This document shows positions 1 through 6,787 of a stretch of DNA of 7,558 nt, one piece after another. This DNA is from Chloroflexota bacterium. GTDB lineage: Bacteria; Chloroflexota; Dehalococcoidia; SZUA-161. The notes beneath the pieces were generated by a model. That model was not told where the DNA came from, ran no database searches, and saw only the letters and a program-made list of their open reading frames with translations. Both the position numbers and the translations under genes were made by a program. The number at the start of each line of letters is the position of its first letter. Position 1 is the first letter of the stretch. Location: positions 1 through 7,558 of the forward strand of contig QIGA01000252.1 in the NCBI GenBank assembly GCA_003229915.1, given 5' to 3'.

Positions 1-1
1 C

Positions 2-871
2 TTAGTATAGGCGTCCTTCCCAAGGCTTCCACAGGTCCAGTTTCTGCGCGATTCTCTTATAGCAATTATAGCCAGCCCAACCCGTCAGCCCCAGAGAGTA
101 GTGGCCGGAACCTGCTGCCATCCAGAAGTCCTCAATTCCAGGAATTTGGTACTGAGCAAATTCAGGAATAGGCCTCATCGCACCCCACTGGCTGGGAGTG
201 CCCGCTATCAATCCCCAGTTGCCATCCACGAAGTTATCGCTCCTGTGCTGAATATCCCAGGGGGTGTCTATGTTGGCAGCTATCACATTATCCCAGGTCA
301 TGTTGGGCGCGTACTTCTGCCACACTCGCAGGAAGTGATCTGGGGCTTCCTTCTTGATCTGCATCCACTCCTTCTCAGTTCTCCAACTGGCGGGGAAGGC
401 CATCTCCTCCAGTAGAGCAACGTGTTTCCCGGGAGGGCCGTAGCGTGGATCCCACTTGGTATCAGTAGCCTCCCAGAGGTATAGCCTCTCCGGCCATTGC
501 CCCGGCCTGATGTGCTGATTATTGAAGCGGTACTCCCGGTCAAGGTAGTCGATATCAGCATCGCCCATGAATATCCAGCGAGCCTGGCCACAGTCGGGAT
601 TCCAGTCCGACGCTATATACTGCGGCAGTTCGTGGAAAGCAATATGCCCCCAGAATATCTGGCCTCTATCAGTCCTCAGCTTGGCGATCTTTCTCCGATA
701 TTCAGCACCGCTGGGACCCAGATCCACATCACGCAGGTGTCTGGCAAGGGTCTGGGTGATCACGATAGAGGTGATTACCATCTTCTTAGCCTCTATCTGA
801 GTGCCGTCGGCCAGCTTGATTCCAGTGGCACGACCGTTCTCCACCAGTATCTCATCCACATCAGCGCCCAC
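2..871 (-). CDS. C-terminal half of a frameshifted phytoene-dehydrogenase-like FAD oxidoreductase
   Basis: This is the second half of the flavoprotein whose first half lies at 895-1677, read one frame over. The apparent GTG start at 869-871 is only an internal valine. The same frame is open back to 979 and encodes WIGGGVYEGGTHNAIHAF, typical of the middle of phytoene-desaturase-like enzymes. It then continues through GADVDEILVENGRATGIKL, the strand-loop-strand before the second part of the FAD domain. The C-terminal FAD-contacting region is visible near the end as AAGSGHYSLGLTGWAGYN, resembling the CrtI C-terminal signature. The stop is TAA at 2-4, so the C-terminus is complete just inside the window. 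There is no separate ribosome binding site for this part. As a stand-alone protein it would lack the dinucleotide-binding fold and would probably be inactive. Family assignment is good; the substrate is unknown. Confidence 0.85.
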   Translation of the reverse strand: MGADVDEILVENGRATGIKLADGTQIEAKKMVITSIVITQTLARHLRDVDLGPSGAEYRRKIAKLRTDRGQIFWGHIAFHELPQYIASDWNPDCGQARWIFMGDADIDYLDREYRFNNQHIRPGQWPERLYLWEATDTKWDPRYGPPGKHVALLEEMAFPASWRTEKEWMQIKKEAPDHFLRVWQKYAPNMTWDNVIAANIDTPWDIQHRSDNFVDGNWGLIAGTPSQWGAMRPIPEFAQYQIPGIEDFWMAAGSGHYSLGLTGWAGYNCYKRIAQKLDLWKPWEGRLY

Positions 872-894
872 AAAGAATTGCCCTCCTTCTTCGC

Positions 895-1677
895 TCAGAG
901 CCCTCTGAAAGGCATGGATGGCATTATGAGTGCCCCCTTCGTATACACCGCCGCCGATCCAAAGACCTGCTGGGGCACGTTAGATAGCATTACGGGCAGC
1001 GGGGCCGCGTCATCAGGGTATATTCCAGCAGAGCCGAGCATTCTTAGTGAATGCGCTCTCAGCTCATCACTCTCAAAGAGGTCGCAGACGTACTCAGTTG
1101 CAGACATAAACTGATGTCTGCGATCGATCCCGGAGTTCGGGTCTGCGATCAAAGCTTCGATAGGATCGATCTCATCTGGCAGAGCGGGAGGGTTCCACAG
1201 AACCTGCATGGCCGCAAATCCCCATTCCCATACCTTCCCATCCGCCGCCAACTTAGCCATTACATCGGCATCACTGGGCGAGATCCTTTCAACTTCTTTT
1301 ATATTTTTCTCGATTATGTCCGGCTGCGGGACGACCATCCCCGTTTCCTTGTCCCAGTCTATAGACCGATAGGAGACTATGCATCTTCCATCGGGAAACA
1401 CCATCGAAGCATGTACGGGGGGGAAAATATAGTTAAGCCCCCTTTCATGGAGCTTGAAATCCTGGTTCACAGGACTGGCCCAAAGCCCCGCCACATGAGC
1501 ACAGGGATTACCGAGGAAACCAGATATCGGCCGCGATTCAGTGGCACCGCCGCCACCAAGCTCCCGTCTCTGCTCGAAAAGGCCTACTGTATAGCCATTT
1601 CTGACCATATAGTTGGCGGCTATCAGCCCTTGGTGGCCTCCTCCTATTACCACTACGTCGAAACTCGCATCAGCCAC
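895..1677 (-). CDS. N-terminal half of a frameshifted phytoene-dehydrogenase-like FAD oxidoreductase
   Basis: The product opens with a Rossmann FAD-binding motif (VVVIGGGHQGLIAANYM, residues about 8-24), an acidic ribose-binding residue at Glu35, and a GGGG turn at residues 41-44, as in the COG1233 phytoene dehydrogenase and amine-oxidase superfamily. These enzymes use FAD to oxidise, reduce or isomerise C-C bonds of mostly hydrophobic substrates. The start is GTG at 1675-1677: an in-frame TAA lies directly upstream and a consensus ribosome binding site lies 4 bases away. Native sequence runs to about Pro235. After that the frame gives about 25 unrelated residues and stops at 895-897, while the true continuation is in the next frame. 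With one base restored at 972-975, the joined product is about 558 residues, a normal family length. It follows the AOR gene by 49 bases, so it is probably the last gene seen of the operon. It differs from the flavoprotein at 3605-5044 in its C-terminal signature, so the two are not simple duplicates. Confidence 0.85.
   Translation of the reverse strand: MADASFDVVVIGGGHQGLIAANYMVRNGYTVGLFEQRRELGGGGATESRPISGFLGNPCAHVAGLWASPVNQDFKLHERGLNYIFPPVHASMVFPDGRCIVSYRSIDWDKETGMVVPQPDIIEKNIKEVERISPSDADVMAKLAADGKVWEWGFAAMQVLWNPPALPDEIDPIEALIADPNSGIDRRHQFMSATEYVCDLFESDELRAHSLRMLGSAGIYPDDAAPLPVMLSNVPQQVFGSAAVYTKGALIMPSMPFRGL
972..975 (-). other. Single-base frameshift site in the FAD oxidoreductase gene
   Basis: On the minus strand the bases are a run of four C in GTG-CCCC-AG. 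Reading as written gives NVPQQVFGSAAV and then a stop after about 24 residues. Adding one C gives NVPPAGLWIGGGVYEGGTHN, which joins both family-like halves with no gap. The alternative frame is closed upstream by TAA at 980-982, which limits where the shift can be. A one-base loss in a homopolymer fits either a sequencing or assembly error or a recent inactivating mutation. Confidence 0.85.
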
Positions 1678-1681
1678 TTAC

Positions 1682-1689
1682 ACCTCCTT
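1682..1689 (-). promoter_or_regulatory. Consensus ribosome binding site that fixes the GTG start of the last flavoprotein gene
   Basis: The minus strand reads AAGGAGGT, a full match to the anti-Shine-Dalgarno complement. It is followed by GTAA and then the GTG start at 1675-1677. The TAA in that spacer is in frame with the gene, so no longer N-terminus is possible. Confidence 0.8.
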
Positions 1690-1726
1690 GATTCCGGATC
1701 ACACGTGATGACCTATCTGATTCTCC

Positions 1727-3571
1727 TCAGCTTCTGAATCCGGCAATGTCTTTGTCCACCTCCTGGAGTCCCAACCTGGCAAGGGTCGCCTTTGTTGGCA
1801 TGCCGTTGTTATCCCAACCCCGTGCTTGGTAGTACTCCTCTATGATAGTATCCGGCTTTCTTATCACTTCGCCGTCGCGGAGGCCGCCTTGCAAGGGCTC
1901 GGTGAACATTCTCTTCGGCAGGGTATCGTCCTTCCTGGAGAAGCCCTCCCGGATGTTGAAACATCGTTCCAGATTGTATACCTTCTCGGCCACATGCCAT
2001 AGATAGTCTTCGCTCCCAAACCGAGGTTCCGCCAGCGCTGCTGCCAGCATCTTCGCCACAAGCTCCAGTCCGAAACACTCCAGATTATTGCCCGGGAACG
2101 TGCAAGCGATGGCGAGCTCAAGCGCGGCCATGTAGTCATGGTTGTATTTCACGACATCCCCTTTGTCTTCATCGGCAGCCGGATCTAGAACCCGCGGCCT
2201 TGGATTGCCCATCTCCTGTTGAGCATAGCCGTAGCAGTGGTTTGCGCCCACGTTGCTCAAAGCGTAGTTCATCCCCAATGCTTTCATTGCCCGCGGCTCG
2301 TACCCCGGTAGCTCCTGACCCTTGACATGCATGGCATACTCCTCGGCCCCCTTGCCGATATGTTCAGCAGCTCTCTTTACTCCCTCAGCAAGGATGTCGC
2401 CCAGCCCCTCTCGACTGCCTATCTTCTCTATGAGCTTGAGCATGGGCTCGGGGTCTCCATACTTGAGAACCAGCCCATCCGTATCCTTGGTAGTCAGAAT
2501 GCCCCTCTCGAACAGCTCATAGGCAAAGCCTATGGAATTGCCGGTGCTGATAGTATCAATCCCCAGCTCACAGCACAGATGGTCAGCAACCACCGTCGCT
2601 CCTAGATCAGCGCATCCCGTGGAGCCAGAGAAGGCCCATATCGTCTCAAAATGCGGGCCCTCGCTGGTGGCTCCCGCGTAGGGGCCACCGGGCACCGTTC
2701 GAACCTTCCCACACTTGAGCATGCAGGCATAGCAACCGGTGTGTTCCTGCGTGATCGCAGCATACTGCATAAAAGAGATATTCTCATGACCCTCAAGTAT
2801 ACCCATGCGAAAGTTTCGCACCGGAAAGTATCCCAACGCGTTTCCCATGTCCACGCCCATAGGAGTCCCATAGTCACGAAATGGCTCGAAGCCCAGTGAC
2901 TCTTTGTAGCCCTTCACCTGCTGCCGCACCAGCTTTTTGAACTCCTCTGGGTCGGCCAGATTCTCACTTCGGTCAGCCTCTATTACCACCGCCTTGAGAT
3001 TCTTCGAGGCCATTACAGTACCGGTACCGCCACGCCCAGCGGTGCGACGACCGCTGAAGATGCCGGCGTAGCGGACCAGCTTTTCTGCGGCGGGGCCAAT
3101 ACAAACCATCCGTGCTTTGGCTCCGTGTATCCTTCTCAGATATGACTGAGCTTCGCTGGTGGTCTTACCCCATATCGCACTGGCGTCGAGGATCTCATAC
3201 TTACCATCCTTTATATACACGTAGACAGGTTTTGCCGCCTTCTCCTCAAAGATCAGGAGCTCAAACCCAGCCCATTTGAGCCAAGCTCCAAAATCTCCTC
3301 CCCCGGAACTCCGTATGAAGGTGCCCGTGAGCGGGCTCTTGGTGTAGGCCATCCACTTGGAAAAGGATTGCGCGCTCGTTCCCGCCAGGGGACCGGTGCC
3401 AAGCATCAACTTATTCTCACGACCCAGCGGATCGATATTTGGAGGAATTTCATCATAGACATATTTAGCGCCAAAGCCCCGTCCTCCCACAAAAGCTTCA
3501 GCTATCTTCGCTGAGATATCCTCTTCCTTTATTAAACCACTGGAAAGATTGACTCTTAGAAGCCTGCGCAT
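1727..3571 (-). CDS. Aldehyde:ferredoxin oxidoreductase family tungsten/molybdenum enzyme (AOR, COG2414)
   Basis: The 614-residue product has the usual AOR-family length and layout. Members hold a bis-pterin tungsten (sometimes molybdenum) cofactor next to an Fe4S4 cluster and typically oxidise aldehydes to acids with ferredoxin in the cytoplasm. The N-terminal beta domain starts MRRLLRVNLSSG and has the pterin-contacting GGRGFGAKY at 29-37. AGRGGTGTVMASKNLKA at 178-194 is a family hallmark. Cluster ligands are Cys280, Cys283 and Cys287 (GCYACMLKC, C-x2-C-x3-C), with Cys490 in IACTF the likely fourth by position. GPHFETIW at 306-313 matches the conserved region around the active-site glutamate. 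The start is ATG, with GGAG at 3578-3581 six bases upstream. It lies 33 bases after the preceding flavoprotein gene. No ferredoxin-like subunit is in the window. The true substrate is unknown: AOR relatives also include acid reductases and the BamB subunit of class II benzoyl-CoA reductase, but no Bam partner genes are seen here. Confidence 0.95.
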   Translation of the reverse strand: MRRLLRVNLSSGLIKEEDISAKIAEAFVGGRGFGAKYVYDEIPPNIDPLGRENKLMLGTGPLAGTSAQSFSKWMAYTKSPLTGTFIRSSGGGDFGAWLKWAGFELLIFEEKAAKPVYVYIKDGKYEILDASAIWGKTTSEAQSYLRRIHGAKARMVCIGPAAEKLVRYAGIFSGRRTAGRGGTGTVMASKNLKAVVIEADRSENLADPEEFKKLVRQQVKGYKESLGFEPFRDYGTPMGVDMGNALGYFPVRNFRMGILEGHENISFMQYAAITQEHTGCYACMLKCGKVRTVPGGPYAGATSEGPHFETIWAFSGSTGCADLGATVVADHLCCELGIDTISTGNSIGFAYELFERGILTTKDTDGLVLKYGDPEPMLKLIEKIGSREGLGDILAEGVKRAAEHIGKGAEEYAMHVKGQELPGYEPRAMKALGMNYALSNVGANHCYGYAQQEMGNPRPRVLDPAADEDKGDVVKYNHDYMAALELAIACTFPGNNLECFGLELVAKMLAAALAEPRFGSEDYLWHVAEKVYNLERCFNIREGFSRKDDTLPKRMFTEPLQGGLRDGEVIRKPDTIIEEYYQARGWDNNGMPTKATLARLGLQEVDKDIAGFRS

Positions 3572-3604
3572 TCTTTTCTCCTTCCTAATTTTACCGCCTT
3601 GGAA

Positions 3605-5044
3605 TCAGGCGCGAACATATTCAAGAATTCGTTCACACAAAGGAAAGGCCATTTGGAAACACTTGTCAGACATGGGATTGCCCACAGCCCAGATGGAGTC
3701 GCCCGCAAAGTAAAGCCCTCGGATATTCGGTGACTGTATATCGATCTCTGTGGGCACGACGGCATAGGCGTATCTAGTGAAGTTGAGCTGCAGGTTCATT
3801 CCCTCGTATTCAATAGCTTCGTTGAAGCCAGGAAATGCCTTCTCCACAGACTCCTTCCACCTTCCATGTCCTGCCCACACTGTGTCCATCGGAGGGGTAA
3901 GCCCAAATCGACTGGTCGGCGTAGAGCCAACAACAAGGGATCTCACAAGTTGTTTTCCAGGCGGCTCTTCCGCATTAGTAAACGATCCCAGCGCTAAATC
4001 TCCTACGTAAGTGGGGATGCCATAGTCAGTATCAAAGATATGTATCCAGCCATATCCGTCCCTTGGGACAATCTCCTCACGCAGAAGGAAAAACCCTGAT
4101 AGGTCAGGGCCAGCCAGGGCTGCGCACCGCCTGATGGACTCAGCCCAGTCAGGTGTTAGAAACTCAGGCTTGAGGACGTTTCTTGCTGCTGCTTCGAAGA
4201 TGGGTATCGCACATATAACAACAGGGGCGTTGTATTTCTCCAGCATGAAGCGGTTACGATTATCCGCAGCAACCACTCCTTTCGCTTTCCCGTCCTCTAC
4301 AATAATATCAGAGACCGTCCTGTTGGTGATGACCTCGCCCCCGTGATCCGTGTAATACTTGACCATAGGAGCTATAAACGTATTCTCCAGTGTATCGTTC
4401 CTGGGGTACCAAATCAGGGGGCCCCCAGAAGTGATGAAGGCTCCGAAGGCTTTGGCAACATACCCAAAGTTCAAATCCTTGACCGGGGCACCCACAATGG
4501 GCTCCATCCCATGCATAACCGCCTGAGCTATCGGGTCTTTGACGTTTTGATCTATCCAGTCAGCAAAGGATATTTTCACCACCTTGTGGCATTCTTCTTC
4601 AGACATATCAGCGCAGATGTTGGCAGCCCTCATAAGCTCATCCTTTGCCGTATCGCCCATTTCCACTCCTGTTGCGAAAGCGAAAAACTCGAAGAAATTG
4701 GCCGCTCCCAGTTTTGGGTCCATCGCGAAGAAGCCGATTTCGCCAGGCTTCTCTTTGGTAACCAATCCCATGGCCCAGGGCACTATCTTATATTCGAGAG
4801 GGAGCCCCAGTAGAGAAAAGAAGTTGTAGATAGAGGTCTTCTCTACAGCCCCAGCCAATGACACCAGGAAGTGAATGGCGGAATCCACACGGCAACCGTG
4901 GAAGTCCACCGACCGATGTCGCCCTCCGAGAAACGGATCTTTTTCTACAATTGCCGAGGACACCCCTTCCCTAGCCAGCAGACACCCTATTGCCAGACCT
5001 CCAGGGCCTCCGCCCACGATGATGACGTCGAACTCATTTTTCAT
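3605..5044 (-). CDS. FAD-dependent oxidoreductase, phytoene-dehydrogenase / amine-oxidase superfamily
   Basis: The 479-residue product is intact and begins with DVIIVGGGPGGLAIGCLL (residues 6-23), the FAD-binding Rossmann motif, followed by Glu34 in VEK and a GGR turn at 40-42, as in NAD(P)-binding_8/COG1233 proteins. GGEVITNRTVSDIIVEDGKA (235-254) is the usual segment between substrate and FAD domains. GLYFAGDS at 443-450 is the C-terminal FAD-contacting motif, with a final helix over MSDKCFQMAFPLCERIL. No signal peptide or clear membrane segment is visible, so it is probably cytosolic or loosely membrane-associated. The start is ATG, with AGGAGGT at 5051-5057 seven bases upstream. It sits 83 bases after the CoA-transferase gene and 33 bases before the AOR gene. 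Expected chemistry is FAD-linked (de)saturation or isomerisation of a C-C bond, or amine oxidation; the substrate is not evident. No other carotenoid-synthesis gene is present, so naming it a phytoene desaturase would be unsafe. Confidence 0.88.
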   Translation of the reverse strand: MKNEFDVIIVGGGPGGLAIGCLLAREGVSSAIVEKDPFLGGRHRSVDFHGCRVDSAIHFLVSLAGAVEKTSIYNFFSLLGLPLEYKIVPWAMGLVTKEKPGEIGFFAMDPKLGAANFFEFFAFATGVEMGDTAKDELMRAANICADMSEEECHKVVKISFADWIDQNVKDPIAQAVMHGMEPIVGAPVKDLNFGYVAKAFGAFITSGGPLIWYPRNDTLENTFIAPMVKYYTDHGGEVITNRTVSDIIVEDGKAKGVVAADNRNRFMLEKYNAPVVICAIPIFEAAARNVLKPEFLTPDWAESIRRCAALAGPDLSGFFLLREEIVPRDGYGWIHIFDTDYGIPTYVGDLALGSFTNAEEPPGKQLVRSLVVGSTPTSRFGLTPPMDTVWAGHGRWKESVEKAFPGFNEAIEYEGMNLQLNFTRYAYAVVPTEIDIQSPNIRGLYFAGDSIWAVGNPMSDKCFQMAFPLCERILEYVRA

Positions 5045-5127
5045 AGCTGTACCTCCTCTGCACCGTAACCGTTGGCTTTCTGACTGTCCACCCTCAAGAT
5101 CGCTTAGAGTTGAGTATGTTTTTTGTT

Positions 5128-6423
5128 TTAGGCGTCTTTCCCATGTATATCTTTCAGTTTCGAAATTGCCTCATCGGCTTCCATGCTATAGGCCCATCCC
5201 TGCGGCTTCGTGCCGATTATCTCCTCATCGGCCAACTGTTTGATCTCCTCTTCCGTCATCCCGAGGATTTTGGTAAGAACATGCTCATTGTCCTGACCAA
5301 GGGTTGGTGATGGTCTGCGAATGGAAACCGGGGTCTCGGAGAACTTGGCGGGGAAACCGGGATAGGGATGTGTTCCTGTTACAGGGCGAGTGACTGTCTC
5401 GAAAAAACCTCGTCGCTCGAGATGCTCATCGGTCAGGATATCCGCATAGGATAGAACAGGCGCCGCGGCTACTCCTGCCCCTTGAAGGATCCGCATGACC
5501 TCATGTTTTTTGCGCTGGCTGGTCCACTCCGTGATCAACCTATCCAGGTCATCGTGGTTCTGACAACGGCTAAGATTGTCGCTGAACCCCTGATCTTTGG
5601 TCCACGGTGGGTTCCCCATGGCATCACAAAATATGGCCCATTCCTCCTCAGAGGAAACGGCGATAGTAACCCATTGATCGTCACCCTCGCAGCAGTACAC
5701 ACCCTGAGGAGCGCTGGAGGGATGCCGATTGCCCCTGCGAGGCTGTAGCCTCTTATTCATGGCATACTCCATGATAGGCCCCCCCATCAAGGTGGTAACA
5801 GCCTCCATCTGGGAGAGATCGATGTGTTGTCCTTCTCCCGTTCGGCGGCGGTGCCGCAGGGCAACCATGACAGCGACCCCGCCCATCAATCCCGCGATGG
5901 GATCCGCTATATAGCCGGTCATCATGGGTTCCCCGCCAGGGTAGCCGCTGATTGTGGGCATGCCTGACACCATCTCCACGTTGGGCCCGTAAGTGACGTA
6001 GTTTCGCCAGGGGCCAGTGGTGCCAAAGCCGGGCATGGAAAGCATAATCAATCGGGGATTGATTTCCTTCAGCACCTCATAGGTTAGTCCCCAGTTCTCC
6101 ATCACCCGCGGGCTGAAGTTCTCAGCAACTATATCGCTCATTTCCACTAAACGCTTAAAGATCTCTATGCCACGGGGATGGTTAAGGTTGAGCGTAATGC
6201 CATACTTATTTCGGTTGGTGCCATTGAATGCGGCAGACCACTCGTAACCATCCGGAGTTGGCCACCCTCCGAGCAGCCTCAGGGAATCCAAACGCTGTAC
6301 TGACTCGATTTTGATTACCTCAGCGCCGAAGTCGGCCAGTAGCATGGTAGCCATGGGCCCTGCCCAGTAGATGCAGGCGTCCACTACCCTCAGACCCTGC
6401 AGTGGCAATGCTGACACGCTCAA
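5128..6423 (-). CDS. CaiB/BaiF (family III) CoA-transferase, intact
   Basis: The product of up to 431 residues matches formyl-CoA/carnitine CoA-transferase family III enzymes, which move CoA between carboxylic acids through aspartyl-CoA anhydride intermediates, usually as intertwined dimers. Visible hallmarks are PLQGLRVVDACIYWAGPMAT near the N-terminus, LLADFGAEVIKIE (28-40), NRNKYGITLNL (70-80), AENFSPRVMENWGL (100-113) and PGFGTTGPWRNY (131-142). The catalytic aspartate is expected at Asp174 in YIADPIAG. C-terminal family motifs include AAAPVLSYADIL and FSETPVSIRRPSPTLGQDNEHVL. A tail of about 24 residues (QGWAYSMEADEAIS...) follows the usual family end. The listed start is TTG; GTG two codons in (6415-6417) is better placed behind an AGGGGG stretch and is my preferred start. 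It starts 28 bases after the first transferase gene. The acyl donor and acceptor are unknown. Confidence 0.93.
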   Translation of the reverse strand: MSVSALPLQGLRVVDACIYWAGPMATMLLADFGAEVIKIESVQRLDSLRLLGGWPTPDGYEWSAAFNGTNRNKYGITLNLNHPRGIEIFKRLVEMSDIVAENFSPRVMENWGLTYEVLKEINPRLIMLSMPGFGTTGPWRNYVTYGPNVEMVSGMPTISGYPGGEPMMTGYIADPIAGLMGGVAVMVALRHRRRTGEGQHIDLSQMEAVTTLMGGPIMEYAMNKRLQPRRGNRHPSSAPQGVYCCEGDDQWVTIAVSSEEEWAIFCDAMGNPPWTKDQGFSDNLSRCQNHDDLDRLITEWTSQRKKHEVMRILQGAGVAAAPVLSYADILTDEHLERRGFFETVTRPVTGTHPYPGFPAKFSETPVSIRRPSPTLGQDNEHVLTKILGMTEEEIKQLADEEIIGTKPQGWAYSMEADEAISKLKDIHGKDA

Positions 6424-6429
6424 CCCCCT
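6424..6429 (-). promoter_or_regulatory. AGGGGG ribosome-binding-like stretch favouring a GTG start
   Basis: The minus strand reads AGGGGG immediately before TTG (6421-6423). That spacing is too short for TTG but leaves six bases to GTG at 6415-6417. An in-frame TAG twelve bases upstream of TTG excludes any longer start. The motif is a weak Shine-Dalgarno match, so translation may also depend on coupling to the upstream gene ending 28 bases away. Confidence 0.45.
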
Positions 6430-6451
6430 ATTTGACTATGATTCGACTCCT

Positions 6452-6745
6452 CTAAATGGTGCCCTCTTCTCTCAACTCTACTAAATACTCTTTTTTGCAG
6501 CCCAAGCGTCCGCAGTAAACCTCCTCGTTGTGTTCGCCCAGCAATGGAGCACGCCCAGCATGCCATGGCGTTTCGCTGAGCTTAAAGGGAGCACCCGGGT
6601 AGGTAAACTTGCCCGCAATGGGATGGTCAATATCAACGAAATACCCCCTAGCTTTGTGCTGAGGCATCTCAAATACCTGCTGAGGGTTGGGAACCATGGT
6701 CAGAGGAAGCCTGAGCTCCTGAGCAGCGTGAAAAATTCCCTCCAT
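6452..6745 (-). CDS. C-terminal part of a frameshifted CaiB/BaiF CoA-transferase
   Basis: This segment is the C-terminal domain of the transferase whose main part lies at 6769-7558, in another frame. The ATG at 6743-6745 is internal. The same frame is open back to 6784 and encodes SFIASWLQGKR ahead of it, matching the family pattern of a W-L helix followed by EGIFHAAQELRLP. Further motifs are PQQVFEMPQHKARGYFVDID and FKLSETPWHAGRAPLLGEHN, the region that usually precedes the last helix. The ending ELREEGTI is typical of the family. The stop is TAG at 6452-6454, 28 bases before the next transferase gene. No convincing ribosome binding site lies before the ATG, so independent translation is unlikely. 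Confidence 0.85.
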   Translation of the reverse strand: MEGIFHAAQELRLPLTMVPNPQQVFEMPQHKARGYFVDIDHPIAGKFTYPGAPFKLSETPWHAGRAPLLGEHNEEVYCGRLGCKKEYLVELREEGTI

Positions 6746-6768
6746 CCGCTTTCCTTGCAGCCACGAAG

Positions 6769-6787
6769 CTATGAACGATGCTCTTCA
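6769..6787 (-). other. Frameshift site in the first CoA-transferase gene
   Basis: The upstream frame reads TPLTREEHRS and stops at TAG 6769-6771. The downstream frame is closed by TGA at 6785-6787 and then reads RASFIASWLQGKR into the C-terminal domain. The switch must therefore lie in this short overlap. It is equivalent to losing one base (or one plus a multiple of three). There is no homopolymer and no X-XXY-YYZ slippery heptamer here. Compared with the second transferase in this window, the joined protein is about four residues short between the 'YETP' and 'SW' positions, so a 13-base deletion would fit as well as a single-base loss. Confidence 0.8.

Noticed and set aside
1698..1709. Short inverted repeat ATCAC-AC-GTGAT in the gap before the last gene
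   Set aside because: The arms are only five bases, with no U-tract for a terminator and no second copy for an operator. It is easily explained by chance.
497..1737. Long plus-strand open frames (497-1114 and 1051-1737) opposite the flavoprotein gene
   Set aside because: They are antisense to clear family-like coding sequence, have no ribosome sites or recognisable domains, and straddle the frameshift. They are shadows of the minus-strand gene.
1727..3571. Identification of the AOR-type enzyme as BamB of class II benzoyl-CoA reductase
   Set aside because: The other Bam subunits are absent, and the protein has typical AOR length and motifs. There is not enough evidence for that specific role.
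4343..4813. Plus-strand open frame of 156 codons opposite the intact flavoprotein
   Set aside because: No recognisable protein features. It lies wholly inside an intact, well-supported gene on the other strand.
5045..5127. The largest gap (83 bases), examined for a terminator or internal promoter
   Set aside because: No stable hairpin with a T-run and no convincing -35/-10 pair was seen; only the ribosome binding site of the downstream gene is clear.
6769..6787. Programmed -1 ribosomal frameshifting in the first transferase
   Set aside because: No slippery heptamer and no evident downstream structure. Members of this family are normally single uninterrupted genes.
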